DNA from: Numida meleagris
Lineage: Eukaryota; Chordata; Aves; Galliformes; Numididae
Direction of reading: 5' to 3'
Assembly (NCBI RefSeq): GCF_002078875.1
Contig: NC_034410.1
Location: 38,406,145-38,470,144, forward strand
DNA length: 64,000 bases
Positions 25,790 through 38,000 of this stretch are shown here, in pieces; the first letter of the stretch is position 1, and each line of letters begins with the position of its first letter. The notes beneath the pieces were generated by a model, which was not told where the DNA came from, did not search any database, and saw only the letters and a list, made by a program, of their open reading frames with translations. The translations under genes and the position numbers were made by a program.

Positions 25790-26880
25790 GGATACACAGA
25801 ATTTTGATGGACAAGGAACTGGTTGCAAGATTGTACCCAGACAGTGAGGGTCAATGGCTCAATGTCTGGATGGAGATCAGTGACAAGTGGTGTCTCTCAG
25901 GAGTCAATACTGGGACTGTTGCCCTTTAATATCTTCATCAGTGACATCAACAGTGGGATCGAGTGCATCTTCAGCAAGCTTGCAGATGACAACAAGCTGT
26001 GTGGTGTGGTTGACACACCTGAGGAATGGGAGAGAAATCATCCAAAGAGACCTAGACAGGCTTGAGAAGTGGGCCCAGGAGAACCTCATGAGGTCCAACA
26101 AAGCCAAGTGCAAGGTCTTGCAGCTGGGGGGTTGAGGCAACCTCCACTACAAATACAAGCTGGGGGACGAAAGGGTAGAGCACAGCCCTGTAGAAAAGGA
26201 CTTGGGGGTGCCGGCAGATGGCAAGCTGGATGTGAGCCAGCAGTGCGCCCCCACAGCCCAGAAAGCCAACCGTATCCTGGGCTGCATTAAAAAAAGCGTG
26301 GCCAGCAGGGTGAAGGAGGTGATCTCACCTCTCTACTCTGCCCTGGTGGGACCTCACCTGGAGTACTGCATCCAGGTGTGGAGCCCTCAGTACAGGAGAG
26401 ACATGGACCTACTGGAGTGTGTCCAGAGCAGGGCCACAAAAACAATCCCAGACGTGGAACATCTCCACTATGAGGACAGGCTGAGAGCTGGGGTTCTTCA
26501 GCCTGGAGAAGAGAAGGCTCGAGGGAGGCCTGAAAGCAACCTTTCAGTATCTAAAGGGGAGCTATAAGAAAGAAGGGGACAGGCTCTTTAGCAGAATCTG
26601 TTGTGACAGGACAAGGGGAAATGGTTTCAAACTAGAACAGAGGAGATTTAGATGGGACATAAGGAAGGAATTCTTTACAATTAGGGTGGTGACGCATTGG
26701 CATAGGCTGCCCAGAGAGGTGGTGGATGCCCTATTCCTGGAGACATTCAAGGTCAGGCTGGATGGGGCTCTGCACATCCTGATCCAACTGTAGGTGTCCC
26801 TGTTCATTGCACGGAGTTAGACTAGATGACCTTTGAAAGTCCCTTCCAACTCAAACGATTCTATGGTTCTATGATTCTAG
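25790..26880 (+). mobile_element. CR1 LINE, 5'-truncated 1.1 kb copy with reverse-transcriptase remains
   Basis: Plus-strand CR1 in NEK10 intron 1. Translated pieces show the RT core [21 protein letters not shown] (A-D-D active-site motif), [14 protein letters not shown], then LYSALVGPHLEYCIQVWSPQ. Frames shift several times, so it is a dead copy. It ends in TTGGACTAGATGACC-like sequence and ATTCTATG repeats near 26,880. The 5' boundary is approximate. Confidence 0.92.
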
Positions 26881-27391
26881 TGCAGGCACAAAGTGGTCCT
26901 TACCCAAGAGGCACTACTTCCAGCTTGCTGGGTGAGACTCAGGACTGGATGTGACCTCAGGCACGTGGATAGTACACAGCACAAACATGTTCCCTGCACT
27001 TCCCACATGTTATTCGTGACTAGGCAGGCCTGCCCCAGCACTTGATACCTTTATTGTATTTTACACCATGTAGCACGTTTTCATGCATTCCCAAATGCTA
27101 ACATCACGTTTCGACTTTTTTTTTTTTTTTTTTAAACACCTTTGACACCTTTACATTGTACCTCTCTGCGACTTTACTCACACAACGGCCGCACCATCTG
27201 ACCGCCCGGTAGGCTCCCTGACCACACCACGAAGCGCTGAGGAAGCAGCAGCCCGACTCCCCGACCTCCACCGCCCCCGCCGCGAGCCGGCTCCCTCCTA
27301 AACAGGCGCCTGCAGCCGCGCCTCGGAACAACCCGACAGCCTCTCCCCACGCAGCGGTCATCGGGGCACCCCCTGCCCCGGCCCCACTCAC

Positions 27392-27450
27392 GTGGCAGCC
27401 CCCGCACGCAACCTCCGCCACCGCTTCGGGCTACGGCGAAGCGCCCCGTC
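27392..27450 (-). other. NEK10: NEK10 non-coding exon 1 (upper end uncertain)
   Basis: Inside the CpG island a strong minus-strand donor (CTGCCAC then GTGAGTGGG) has its exon edge at 27392. The next recognisable exon (20964-21079) opens with an acceptor ahead of the start codon, so a separate 5' UTR exon is required. The transcription start is not visible. CCAAT boxes at 27477 and 27518 would place it at roughly 27,380-27,460, so the upper coordinate is a guess. Confidence 0.55.
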
Positions 27451-27476
27451 CTCGGGAGCGCAGCCCGAGCCGGCGG

Positions 27477-27481
27477 CCAAT
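27477..27481 (+). promoter_or_regulatory. CCAAT box (proximal)
   Basis: GCGGCCAATCGG, a second NF-Y-type core 41 bases from the first, about four helical turns. Paired CCAAT boxes at this spacing are common in CpG-island promoters. Confidence 0.55.
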
Positions 27482-27517
27482 CGGATGTCCTCTTCTTCGG
27501 GAAGAGATCAGCGTCGG

Positions 27518-27522
27518 CCAAT
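27518..27522 (+). promoter_or_regulatory. CCAAT box (distal)
   Basis: CGGCCAATCGC, a good NF-Y-type core. It lies about 60 bases from the X-box, toward exon 1. Confidence 0.55.
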
Positions 27523-27581
27523 CGCAACGCGCCGTGCTGGGAGGCGCGCGGGAACCCTAGCGACAGCCGACGCCGGTTGCC

Positions 27582-27595
27582 GTTGCCATGGAAAC
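27582..27595 (-). promoter_or_regulatory. RFX X-box motif in NEK10 promoter
   Basis: Reads GTTGCCATGGAAAC on the plus strand and GTTTCCATGGCAAC on the minus strand: two inverted half sites with an AT spacer, matching the RFX-family consensus GTNRCC-AT-GGYAAC. An extra half site GTTGCC lies directly beside it at 27576-27581. RFX factors drive cilium genes, and NEK10 is one. The match is seen; occupancy is inferred. Confidence 0.75.
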
Positions 27596-27672
27596 GAGGA
27601 CGCCCGGACGGAACAACAGCCCGGCGCTCCCGCTCACATACCACAAGAAGGCGAAATATTGTTCAGTAGATT

Positions 27673-27721
27673 TTTATTGCTTTTGCCAACTTTCTGAAAC
27701 GTTACAAAAGATAATTTTATT
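27673..27721 (-). terminator. Paired poly(A) signals, likely distal SLC4A7 3' end
   Basis: AATAAA occurs at 27716-27721 and again at 27673-27678 on the minus strand. A GT-rich stretch (TTCTTGTGGTATGTGAG) follows about 20-40 bases further on, as in a standard cleavage site. Cleavage would fall near 27,650. Confidence 0.5.
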
Positions 27722-27789
27722 CTACCAGTAATTAAAAACAACAAAGGCTGGATCTTTCACATTGAAGACAAGTCTGAGATCGGTGTTTT

Positions 27790-28099
27790 CTATACAAACT
27801 GAAGACTGATCCTACATTTGGAACAACGTTTCATTTGGGATCCCGTTATAAAGTAAGAAAGCATCGTTGCGATTAGAAAAGCAGTCATACAAAGTGGAAC
27901 CGTACAGTACGTGATGGCGCCTCCGACCATCGGCACTGAGATCAGAGCGCGGCTCAGCGGCGGGTGCTGAACCTCGGAAGACAGCGCTGCGCGGAGCACC
28001 CGCAGCAGCCAGGGCCGTATTGCAGAGTGCGGGCCTTGCCCCGAGTCGTCGCGTAGAAAAGTACTGATTTGCAAACTCATTATCCCAAATAAATGCCAA
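27790..28099 (-). other. CpG-rich patch with two overlapping open frames
   Basis: A second, smaller CpG-rich patch (richest at about 27,890-28,060) about 0.3 kb beyond the NEK10 island. Two minus-strand frames of 96 and 95 codons overlap through it, one starting MAFIWDNEFANQYF and the other MSLQISTFLRDD. I recognise neither. The low stop frequency of GC-rich DNA may explain both. Confidence 0.4.
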
Positions 28100-31000
28100 C
28101 AGATACTAAATTCAGTATGAAAACGCCTTTTAGATTAACTTCAAAGGCAACTAAGAAGTTCCTATAAGTTCGCCCTAAAAAAAAGTTACAAAATAAAATT
28201 GACTTAAAATTCTAAGCAATTTGCTTTGTATTCATAGCACTAGTCTTACATCGACTCAAAGCTGTGTGCTTCTAGTCTTAAAATTTGCTGTAAAATAAAT
28301 TACTGTTGGTATAAACAAAGTATTTCACACGTTCGTGCTGTACTTGATAATGATTTTTACCTAAATGAGTAATTAAAACATTACTAATCACAGAAAGCAA
28401 AAGGAAAACTAAAATCATTGTGATGCTCATCTAACAGGCTACACTGTGAACCGAAAATCATGAGCCATTTATCTTACGATTTACAGAACATATGTACAAG
28501 ATAATCCTTTAAAACTGTGCAGGCTCTGTGACATGACACCAGTTTGTCACAGGTGTATTTTACAGAAGCTGAACCTGCCTGACACGGGGCAGGAACTAGG
28601 AAACTACCACATAAAAACAAAGATGCAAGTGAAGCAAGTGAAAAGTTACGGGAAAGCTTTCATTACACACAGAAAAAAATGGCCAATACATTTGGTTGAA
28701 AACCCCAATAGGGCACTGAATTCTACCCCTACAGGCTTTACCACAACAAACTTGGCAATTTGGAACATTTCACTGAATAACAATATATTCTGTTACAGCC
28801 GCAAAATGAATCTAGGAAGGTATAATTAACTTGGGCATATGTAAACAGAATGAAAGCATGCCATTGTAACACATGAGAAGTACTGAGAAGGAGTTTTGTA
28901 GACTTTAATTTAAACAAAAGACTGTATTTTAAGTGAAATATTTTAGATGATAATTTAAATGGAGTGGTCAAAATTAAGACCCACACTTTATGTAAACATT
29001 CATATTTATAAATAAATTAGAAAAAGAAGAGGGAAAACAAAACAAAACTGAAAAAGAAAAGAAGACTGGGGACTTCCTGAGGTGGCTCTGCAGCCAGATA
29101 CACAGTAGCACTAAGCTCCATTCCGGGAAACCAAGGCATCTAAAAAAAGTGCAGGACTGTTTATTTATCTCTAACTGCTGGAATGGAAATATATTGGCTT
29201 AATTTTTACAGGGCTTAACCCCTATGAAAGAATCAGTGCACAGTTATTATCACTGCTCTTTTGCACCCATTAAGGCAAAACATAGCTACATACAGTCCAC
29301 GATACCCTTAGCTTTACTTTAATAGTATGCACAATTTTAAAGCAAAAGTGGTGTACAACGAGCAGTAAGTTACTTTACTGTAAGTTATCTGTGAGTTTTT
29401 ATGCACTCAATACCAGGTCGTCTTCTATTCACATGGGGAAAAAAGTGCAAGCAGAACATGCTACTAACAAAACACTGGAACTAAAGGTCACTGTAAACTG
29501 CTTTGCGAGTACGGTATTTCTGGCACTGATGAAAATATCTACAGAATTAGAATTAAAGAAATACTGCAATTAGACTTGTGGGTTTTGGTGGTTTGTTTGT
29601 TGCTTTTAAACTTCACAAGAAAAACACCTACTTCCTGAAATATCGGCCATCTCTTAACCCTTCAGAAGCAGAAGCCAGATAAAAGTTGTATAGCACCAGG
29701 GAACCCTGATTTCTGGCACTGAAGAGTTAAAAATCTAAGAGGCTTATAATAATGTTCAGAATCTTGGAAGTAATCATAGGGCTCTGAACATGACGTATAA
29801 AATACTACTGAGAAGAATGGTACAAAAGTAGCGTATTGTGGATAACACTACGTGAACTGCTCAAAATAGTATTTTCCTTCTTAGATTCACCAGTAGCTAG
29901 CTAATGGCCAGTAACTGATGAGCAGATGTGCTGTTTGTTTTTTTTCTTTTAGATAATGCTAACGGTTTTGGGCAACTATCTGCTATATTTTCATTGCATC
30001 TCAGTTTCACTAGAGGGAAAACAGCTATTTCCTGAATGAGCATATACTCAAGCTAAGGCACAAGCTATGCTGTTATCTAAGGATAAATGGACATCATCCT
30101 GTAGAGGTCATTACACAGTACTAATCAAATTAGTAATGCAGACCTCACTTTCTTTTCCACTGACCTGAGCCTTTGCCATGAGAGTTTGGGCAGGATCATT
30201 CATATTGCTGTATGCTATTGTATTTTTTCAGTAAACTGCCTTATCAATTCAGTCAAATGGAGAGAAAAAAATAAACTATTATTACATTACGTGTAATGGA
30301 AACAGTTAACAGCCCATACAACTTAAGCGTTATTTACAACTATTTCCTCTTATTCCAACGGATGGGTTTATTTTTGTAACATATAATTATCTTTTGTCCC
30401 ATTGTCACTTGTCTGAAGAGTACCAGAATTCCACCTCAGGTGGTACTTTCAGATGGAAGTTCTGCCTTCCTCCAAAATCTGCTCCTTTTGCATTCTTTGA
30501 GAATTTTACCATGAGGTTCACCGTAAAACTCATAAATCAAAACAGAATTAAGCTAACAGCATGTTCTAGTTTGAAATGTGCACAGATTCTAATTAAAGCC
30601 TTTATAATACATCCAGAAAGGGCTGGTAGAATGTAAAAAGACCATTTCAGAAATTAAAGCCAAAAAAACAAAGGCATAAGGCAAAAAAATATTAGTACTG
30701 GAAACTGCAGCAGGTAAGTGATCAAGATTTTCATTTACACATAAAATTCTCATCATCTCAGATTTTACACTGCTTAACACTAAACCTCAAAAACGTAAGT
30801 ACAATAAATGCACTTTTTAATCAATGCATTTTTAATCAATGAACCTCCAAAATCCCATTTACTTCAATAAATGAATATTTACTTTTTCAATTCTTCTAAC
30901 ACGATAAAATTTTATACTAATTAAAATAAATAAAATGCTTAAAATAAGTTGGTGTGCTATCATATACGCCCTTTACAATGAACAGAATCAGAACTGTACA

Positions 31001-32003
31001 CAGAAATACCACAAGCAATTTGAAATCCATAAAATAATACTGATCATAAACCTATTACAGAATTACACTATGGCTAATTTAATCAAATATATAATAAATT
31101 TTAAAAATGAATTGAGCAAGAAAGATTTTTATGAGGACATGAAATACTCTGAAGTGTCAGTCTTAGAGATGAGTAAATCAGTTTTTCAAAGTCAATGGAA
31201 AGTGTAAATAAAAACAGGTAAAGAAACCAAGAGCACTAGCGTAGCAAGTATAACTTCCTACAGAACAAATTGCTGCCTGTAAATTCAATTCAAACTGTGT
31301 AAACACAGAGATTCCAGAATGGCAAATACTGACTTGGGACTGTAACTACAGTTACTAAAATCATGGCTACTGGATGACAATGAAAAATCAGGGGTATATT
31401 TAGAAGTAGCAAAACAGGATATTTACATGTATTTCAAGGATTATTTAGCCATCTGACTTAGGGCTCTTGGCCTCTTCTGTAAAATATGAGTGACAGAATC
31501 CAAAACACTTTAGCATGTAGTGGAGACACAAAACACAGTAGTTCATGTTAACAGTACATTAATATTTGATCTATGAAATCACAAAAAAAGTATACCCTGC
31601 AAAAACAAGCAGTAATTTCCTGCATGGAAAACAAACTTCTGTAGCGCACATTATAAACAGAGGTACTGCGAAACTCTAAGCAATGTGGACCAGTAATCAT
31701 CAGCAAAAGCTGATTTAACTTTTATGCACATATTGATTATTGAAAATAATATGCATTCATTGCAATATTCCTATTTAAAATGAAAATAAAATTCCCAATA
31801 AAATAAATAGCTGAAGTGTGATTACCACTCATATGATTTGTAGGAAAATCTTCTCATGTCAGCATATCTACAGATCCCTAAACAACGGCAGAATTAAATA
31901 CATGTTACTCCTTAAATTGGAAATCACACTTCAATGGTATAATATCCTACAGTGATATATATATACAGACACACAAATACACACAATTCCCCTTGGTTCA
32001 GTT

Positions 32004-32085
32004 CTATAAAGATGTTTCAGCATCCACGTATTTCACAACAGGTGAATCTTCCACATTTATTTTCACACTTTCCGGTTTCTCAGGG
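32004..32085 (-). CDS. SLC4A7: SLC4A7 last coding exon (PDZ ligand and stop)
   Basis: [20 protein letters not shown] then DAETSL and TAG at 32006-32004. ETSL is a class I PDZ ligand, known in NBCn1 to bind scaffold proteins. Acceptor TTTCAACAG. The exon runs on into the 3' UTR. Confidence 0.96.
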
Positions 32086-35000
32086 CTGTTGAAAGCAAAG
32101 ACAGTCATTTAAGATATTTATTTAAGATACTGTTCATTTTACTCACGGCTAGTTATCAAACATTTTATACTCAAGAGTCAATATAATACTTCATTCAAGT
32201 ATGTTTCATATCCAATAAAGATGGTATGTGAGTCAGTTTAATTTTTAGAAATCTAAACTAAGTTGGGCAAATATCCAAACCCACCAACCCAGTGGAGGAT
32301 CAAAGCAGCAGTGAAAATGCTGTACTTACCTTTTATTCCCACTGGCATTTCTAATACTCAGGATCAAACCATTCCCATGTTTGTATTTGCACACACTCTA
32401 ATAAAGCTTTTAGAACCCCTAAACCCATTAGAGTAGCATACAACTGAATTAAGCAAATTAAAAGTAGCATTAAAGTAGTAACAATGCATTTACCAAAACA
32501 ATGTCCTTAGACATTGTTTGATTTCAGAGCAGAGAGCAAAAATTAAGCTCAAAATCACATCCCTTGCATGTGACAAATCAATGTATAAACCACATACGAT
32601 CATTTTCTGATATACACTTCAATAAATATGAGTACAGTAATAAGCTACCAAACACATGACAGAAGTTAGAAAATGTGTGAGTAATTATAGCTACCTCAGG
32701 TTAGCTCTGGTTACTTTGGCATTCTCAGTACTCATGGAAAGAGCCTTCCACTGTGCAGTTTTGGCCATTTCATCTGATATGTTTACAATTGAAGGATCAA
32801 CGCTAAAGAACAAACATACTTTCTGGTTAGTATTCAATGCCCTTCAACGACATTATACTTGTTGTCACTCATACATTACATCAGTTGTGCCTTCTCTCAA
32901 TATTTACGCAGCCACAAGTTGAATTCATCACTTACCACAGTACTCCAACAAAAACTTCAGCATAATAATTCACTAGTGCTACCTTAATCTCATAGCATCT
33001 TAAACAGCTTGTCACAGATAGTAGTGGTATCTCACTTCTCAATTATCTCTAACTTCAGAAAACTATTTTGCATATTTACAAATAATAAAATGAATCATAC
33101 AGTTCTGCTAGTGCATTCACATATCAGAATTATTTTAAGCTGCTTCCAGTAAATAACCAAGTGCAAAAAAGTAGACATTAATAGAATTCTGGAACTGGTA
33201 GCTCAGTTCAGATTAACAAGTAGCAATAATTCGAACATCTCAACTTTTTTCCCTATTGAAGTTCAGTCTCACAGGTGGTAAGTTTTCAAAATCTATTTTT
33301 GACCTTTGCCTTTCACACATTTACAGGTAAAGCAGACTTAAACATCCCTACAGACAACACCTAAGCTTCAGAATCTACTGCAGAAGATGTATAAGATGAC
33401 ATCCAATCCCCACAAGTTGCAATACAGTGAAATACATAGTAAATACACATGCAAGCAATTGATGAAATCATAGTTCTACCATGAGAGCCATTAGCAATTG
33501 CTCAATTTAAAAAAAAAATGTTTAATGCTTTAGCATAGTCTTTACTTCAGTTGCTGAAGCTGGATTGAGCCTGCTCTTAGAGCAGACAATAGGACTCAGC
33601 AGGAATATACGTCTAAACTGAAAACCTGCCTGAAAATCCCAATGCAATTTGGATGTTGTACTAAAGGATGTGGTTTAGTGGAGAAATATTGGTGGTAGGT
33701 GGACGGTTGGACTAGATGATGTTGGAGGTCTTTTACAACCTTGGTGATTCTATGATTCAATCAGGGTAGACCCAACACCTGATTTTTAATCTAGGAACTT
33801 TTAGTATTAGACAGACAAAAAAAGCTGGCACGCTATTTATCTGTCACAACTTCCAGGTGTGTTGAACAGCTGTAAAATACCTGACAACTAATCAGAATAC
33901 ATCTCTAGTAGAAGAGATATATACTGAGGCAAAACACCTTCCAGTGCTGTGAAATTCCAGCACTTCCTTTTCTGGAAGACAGCTGATAACCCTACTACCC
34001 TCACATGTACATTCAGAAAATAACCTTCTGAAGCAAAAAGACTGCCTGCAAAACCTTTTTTTTTTTTTTTTTTTTGGTCACAGAATTAGCATTCACTTAA
34101 ATAAACCATTGAAGAATGGCACATGGACTGCTACTGAAAAATCCAAGTGGCTGGTAAACACATGGCTCAACTGATGCTATTAGTTGCTTAATACTCATTA
34201 TTTCATGCACAGTAGCACACAAGTATTCCACAAAAACTGACCAAGGAAGCTTCTTCACCTTGAGAACAGCTGGTCGAAATTGAGTCATCCGATCTGTTCA
34301 AGATGGTCATGTAAATTTATAATTAAAGATGTCGTTTCAGCAACAACAAAAAGCTACCAGAGCAGCACGGGATACACCTTAATTCTTGCTAATCAAGGCT
34401 GAGTTACTAGCTTGGGGAAAAAAAATTAAGCTCATACATGACCAATTGAATATGAAGTAAATTATGGCATTTGATAGAAATACTTCTTAGAAGACCAACA
34501 TTTTATTATACCTGTATTTTAGAGTTTTTACAGGAAAATTCAGAACATTTCCTTCTCCATACTGAAGGTGTACGCTTTCATTGTCCTCTGTCTGAAGCAT
34601 TCTCTCTGCCTCCTGTAAATTTTAAGTAAATATTTTATAAAATTATTCATGCGGAAGAAACCAAAAAGTTCTCACACCAACAATGTATTTCCATAGGGTT
34701 ACAGGGCAAAACACTTCCCTGTAGGTACTGCAGCTGAAAGCATGAGATCTAGCTAAGATCATAACATTTTTAAGCTTAAGAAATTCAGCTAGTTGGTATA
34801 CAGCCAGTTGATACTTCTACTGAGAAGTTATACAATTACTATACAGTTATACACTACTATATTATTACCAACTAGCAGCTGGTTATAACTATCATTCTGC
34901 ATACACAAACAAGAAGAAGGACCTTCGTACGGTAAAGTTTTGCTACTACTTTAAGAAGAGTAAAGATCCCTTTACTCTTTTACTGGGTTTTTCTTTCCCA

Positions 35001-38000
35001 TCCATCCATATCTACCTTCAAACCTGATGAAGGACAAGAGTAACAATATGTTGTTTTAAGAACCACTTTGTTCAACTTTGCTTGTTAACTTCACAAAGAA
35101 GAGTCATAATTCATAACAACATCACTGAAATAGAGACTTGTCCTTAGCAGCCTGTAACTGTTGCTCAATCAATAAGTTTCATTAATAAAGGATTTCAGAA
35201 CGTGTATTTGGGTTAAAGAATTTTAGGTGCGACTAAGTGTTTTCTATTAATTCACAACATGTTCAATTTGTGTGTTTTCATACTTACTGCTTTCTCTTTT
35301 TTCTTTTTGTCGTCTTCTTTCTTCTTTTTACTTTCAGGCATAAGATCATCGAGCCAGCTAAGCTCTCTTTTGGTAAAACATAAATCCATGAGCTTGCGAA
35401 TGAACACTAACGCTAAAACCTTAAAAGAACCATAAAAGGAATCACTGATATTGAACTACTGAAATAAATAAATATGATCACACACTTGCAGTACATTCAG
35501 TGTTTTTAACTGCAGCCTTTTCTCCTAGTACCAGTTTTATCTTACTGCCAGGTTAGATAATTTCCCCTTTTGTAGCTTTTCACAGTTGAATTGCTTACTT
35601 TCAGGAGTTCTCGTCATTCAAAAATGAACAGCTACTGAAGTTTGTTTCTTTTTCAGTCCCTTCCCTCATAAGGTAGCAAACACATTCTGAAGAGATGGTG
35701 GATGATGCACACGCTCTTGGTAAATGATTAACTTGTAGAACAGATAACTTACCATCATAGGGAAAACAACAGCAGCTGCAGAGGCTTTAATCACCCACAA
35801 AAGAACTAGACAAGTGAGTTGAATAACTGTAAAGATATGGACCTTCCAGAGTGGTACATAACGCAGATATATCAGGTCAGGTTGATGCTTGGCAGGCATT
35901 CCAAATAATTTTATACGGTCAAAAAACTGCATTGAAATACAAAATCATCCTTCAGTTAATGATTCTCTTCCTCTCCAAAAGGAAATACACATTTTTAGGA
36001 GACTCCAGAAACAAATAAATCCTAATTAAAATACTAACAAGGAACCCTGATTATTCAAGGGGCTGGGACCTCTATTGTTTGTTTCCCTCTCAAACATTAC
36101 TAGCATAAAATTTTAGAGTATTTCAGAAAATTTATTATTCAGCTGCACTCCTGAAAGAATAAAAGCAAAAGAACTGAGAACTGAAGACAGTGTTAAGAAG
36201 AAACACTGAACGTGATACTTTGGAAATTATCCTACATCCTACTCTGAGAATACTGGTTAACTTTATTGATTCTGATCTAAAATAACGTCTTACATTTTCC
36301 TTTTCATTTAAACAAAAGCAAATTGTTCCATAAAGTCAGATTTTACCTGAATGCCTTTTAATGAAGACACTCCCATGTAAAGAAAGACACCATACAAAAC
36401 AGGCATTGGAATAAACTGCAGAGGAAAAGAATGCTAGAGTTACTTGTAGAATCAACATAATACAACTTAGCAGGTCATATCAGTGAAAGACATGAACGAA
36501 ATTGTTTAAATTCCTATTTTACCTATGTGAAAATCTACAAAGGCTAAGGCTCTGTTTACAGAAGGAATAAATGCAGCACTGAAAAGCAAGAATAGCTGGG
36601 AGCCGCAGAAGGACCTGTGTCATTTCCCTACAGCTAATATGGCTGTCACCAGGATTAAAAAAGTAGTTCAGACTTGACTGTCTGTGCATTACATTTTCTA
36701 GGTCGCGACCAGTGTTCCTACTAATGCTAACAACACTGGTTTGAGTTGCTATTTGATAGGAACTATACTGTGACAACCAACTTCAGGGAATCTGTCATAT
36801 GAAGTTTAATTTTTTCCTTGCTAACACAATATTTCCAGAGCACATGAAACAAAAAGAAACCATAAGTAATAATTTTTTTCACGGCTAAGTTTGCTTCAGT
36901 AAGATCAATTTAAAAATTATTAAGATAATGAAGTTGTCCGCTGATTTCAGCGGCATCTGCATCAAACACGGGCAGCCTACACAAAGCAATCAAAGCTTAC
37001 TTTGCTCCCAAATCGTTTGAAATTCTGAGTTAAGAAATCTTAACAGAAACTGCTGCCATCAAGCCTGAACAAAAGCCTTCAGTGAAATCTAAAATAGTGC
37101 AGAATAAATCTACGCTTCAGGGATTAATTACCGTGTGTACATGTATTAGATAGCGTCTTTACCATGAGCTATATAATTTGACATGCTAATACTTCATTAG
37201 CATTAACTTCTACTGAATTAAATCAGTGTACATTCACACATGGAGCAAAAGTACAGAGTCTGCAATTCAAGGTATTGTCATCCTTTCTTCTTTTGAACAA
37301 TAACAGTCACTCATAGTGAAAAACAGAAGTATTTCACAGAGTGAATTGTAGTAATCCCATTCGTATTACCCTTGATCCCATAACAAATGCAGGTTTTACT
37401 TTCCAAGAATCAGCTGCTAAAAAGTGGGATAAACACCAGGGTTCAGCAATCAGCACCTTCAGCTTTTGAGTAATAATAAATCCATTTTAACATTCCTGAT
37501 TTTGATTCTGATAGTTTATGTTATACAGCTGAGCTCCTACCAGAGACTGTTTGATCTAAATGTTCGTTTATAAATATCACCTTATTGTTTCCAAACCCCT
37601 AGAGTCTTTAACTTGTACAAATGGACAGCTATTATATGTATTTTTATAGTTCCAAATTAGTAATTTGAAATATGAATTATAAACTATAGCCATATGTTCA
37701 CAGGTTTATTTCCTACCTCCACCTCTTCTTAAACAACTTAGAAGCCATCTGTTTGTGAAACAAGTTGTGATCTGTCTTTGAAGAGACTTTTACAAAGTTC
37801 TTTAAAGATATTAGCAATTATACACTTCATGGCATAACTGCTATCTTGTCATTAAAAAGAAAGTTGTCGTTTTTTATTTATTTCTCTCTCCTAACTATTG
37901 AAGTTGACACAATAGAAGCTAATTGAACTGATATAAATTTAGAGAAAGTGTACACTGAGGCCCTAATTTGACCTGCAGTATCTCTATTTCACCTCTATTT

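Larger units (their letters stand above)
21080..27391 (-). other. NEK10 intron 1
   Basis: A 6.3 kb intron separating the promoter from the start-codon exon. It holds an unassigned GC-elevated block at about 23,300-24,060, a 1.1 kb CR1 copy at 25,790-26,880, and an 18-base T run at 27116-27133 just below the CpG island. Nothing recognisable was seen in 21,191-23,290 or 24,061-25,780. Confidence 0.65.
27180..27640 (-). promoter_or_regulatory. NEK10: CpG island promoter of NEK10
   Basis: A sharp rise in GC and CpG content in an otherwise AT-rich window, with many CGCG and GGCGG-like words. It covers the exon 1 donor, two CCAAT boxes and an X-box, and sits at the 5' end of the NEK10 exon chain. 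No TATA box is evident, as usual for a CpG-island promoter. Long open frames across it in several registers come from the shortage of stop codons in GC-rich DNA. Confidence 0.85.
27655..32003 (-). other. SLC4A7: SLC4A7 3' UTR (inferred extent)
   Basis: From the TAG down to about 27,655 I see no other exon chain and no splice pattern. Human SLC4A7 also has a 3' UTR of roughly 4 kb. Minus-strand AATAAA signals lie at 30367-30372, 29160-29165, 27716-27721 and 27673-27678, so shorter forms are possible. A CpG-rich patch at about 27,890-28,060 is out of character with the rest. The low end is inferred, not seen. Confidence 0.5.

Noticed and set aside
26202..26567. 121-codon plus-strand frame as a possible host gene
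   Set aside because: Its peptide is the CR1 reverse-transcriptase tail (PHLEYCIQVWSPQ); it belongs to the LINE copy.
27174..27644. 156-codon minus-strand open frame across the CpG island
   Set aside because: Several frames on both strands are open here because GC-rich DNA has few stops. The peptide is arginine/glycine-rich with no family signature, and the region is better explained as a promoter.
27392..27697. 101-codon plus-strand open frame in the same island
   Set aside because: Same reason as the minus-strand frame; no splice pattern or polyadenylation signal supports a divergent coding gene.
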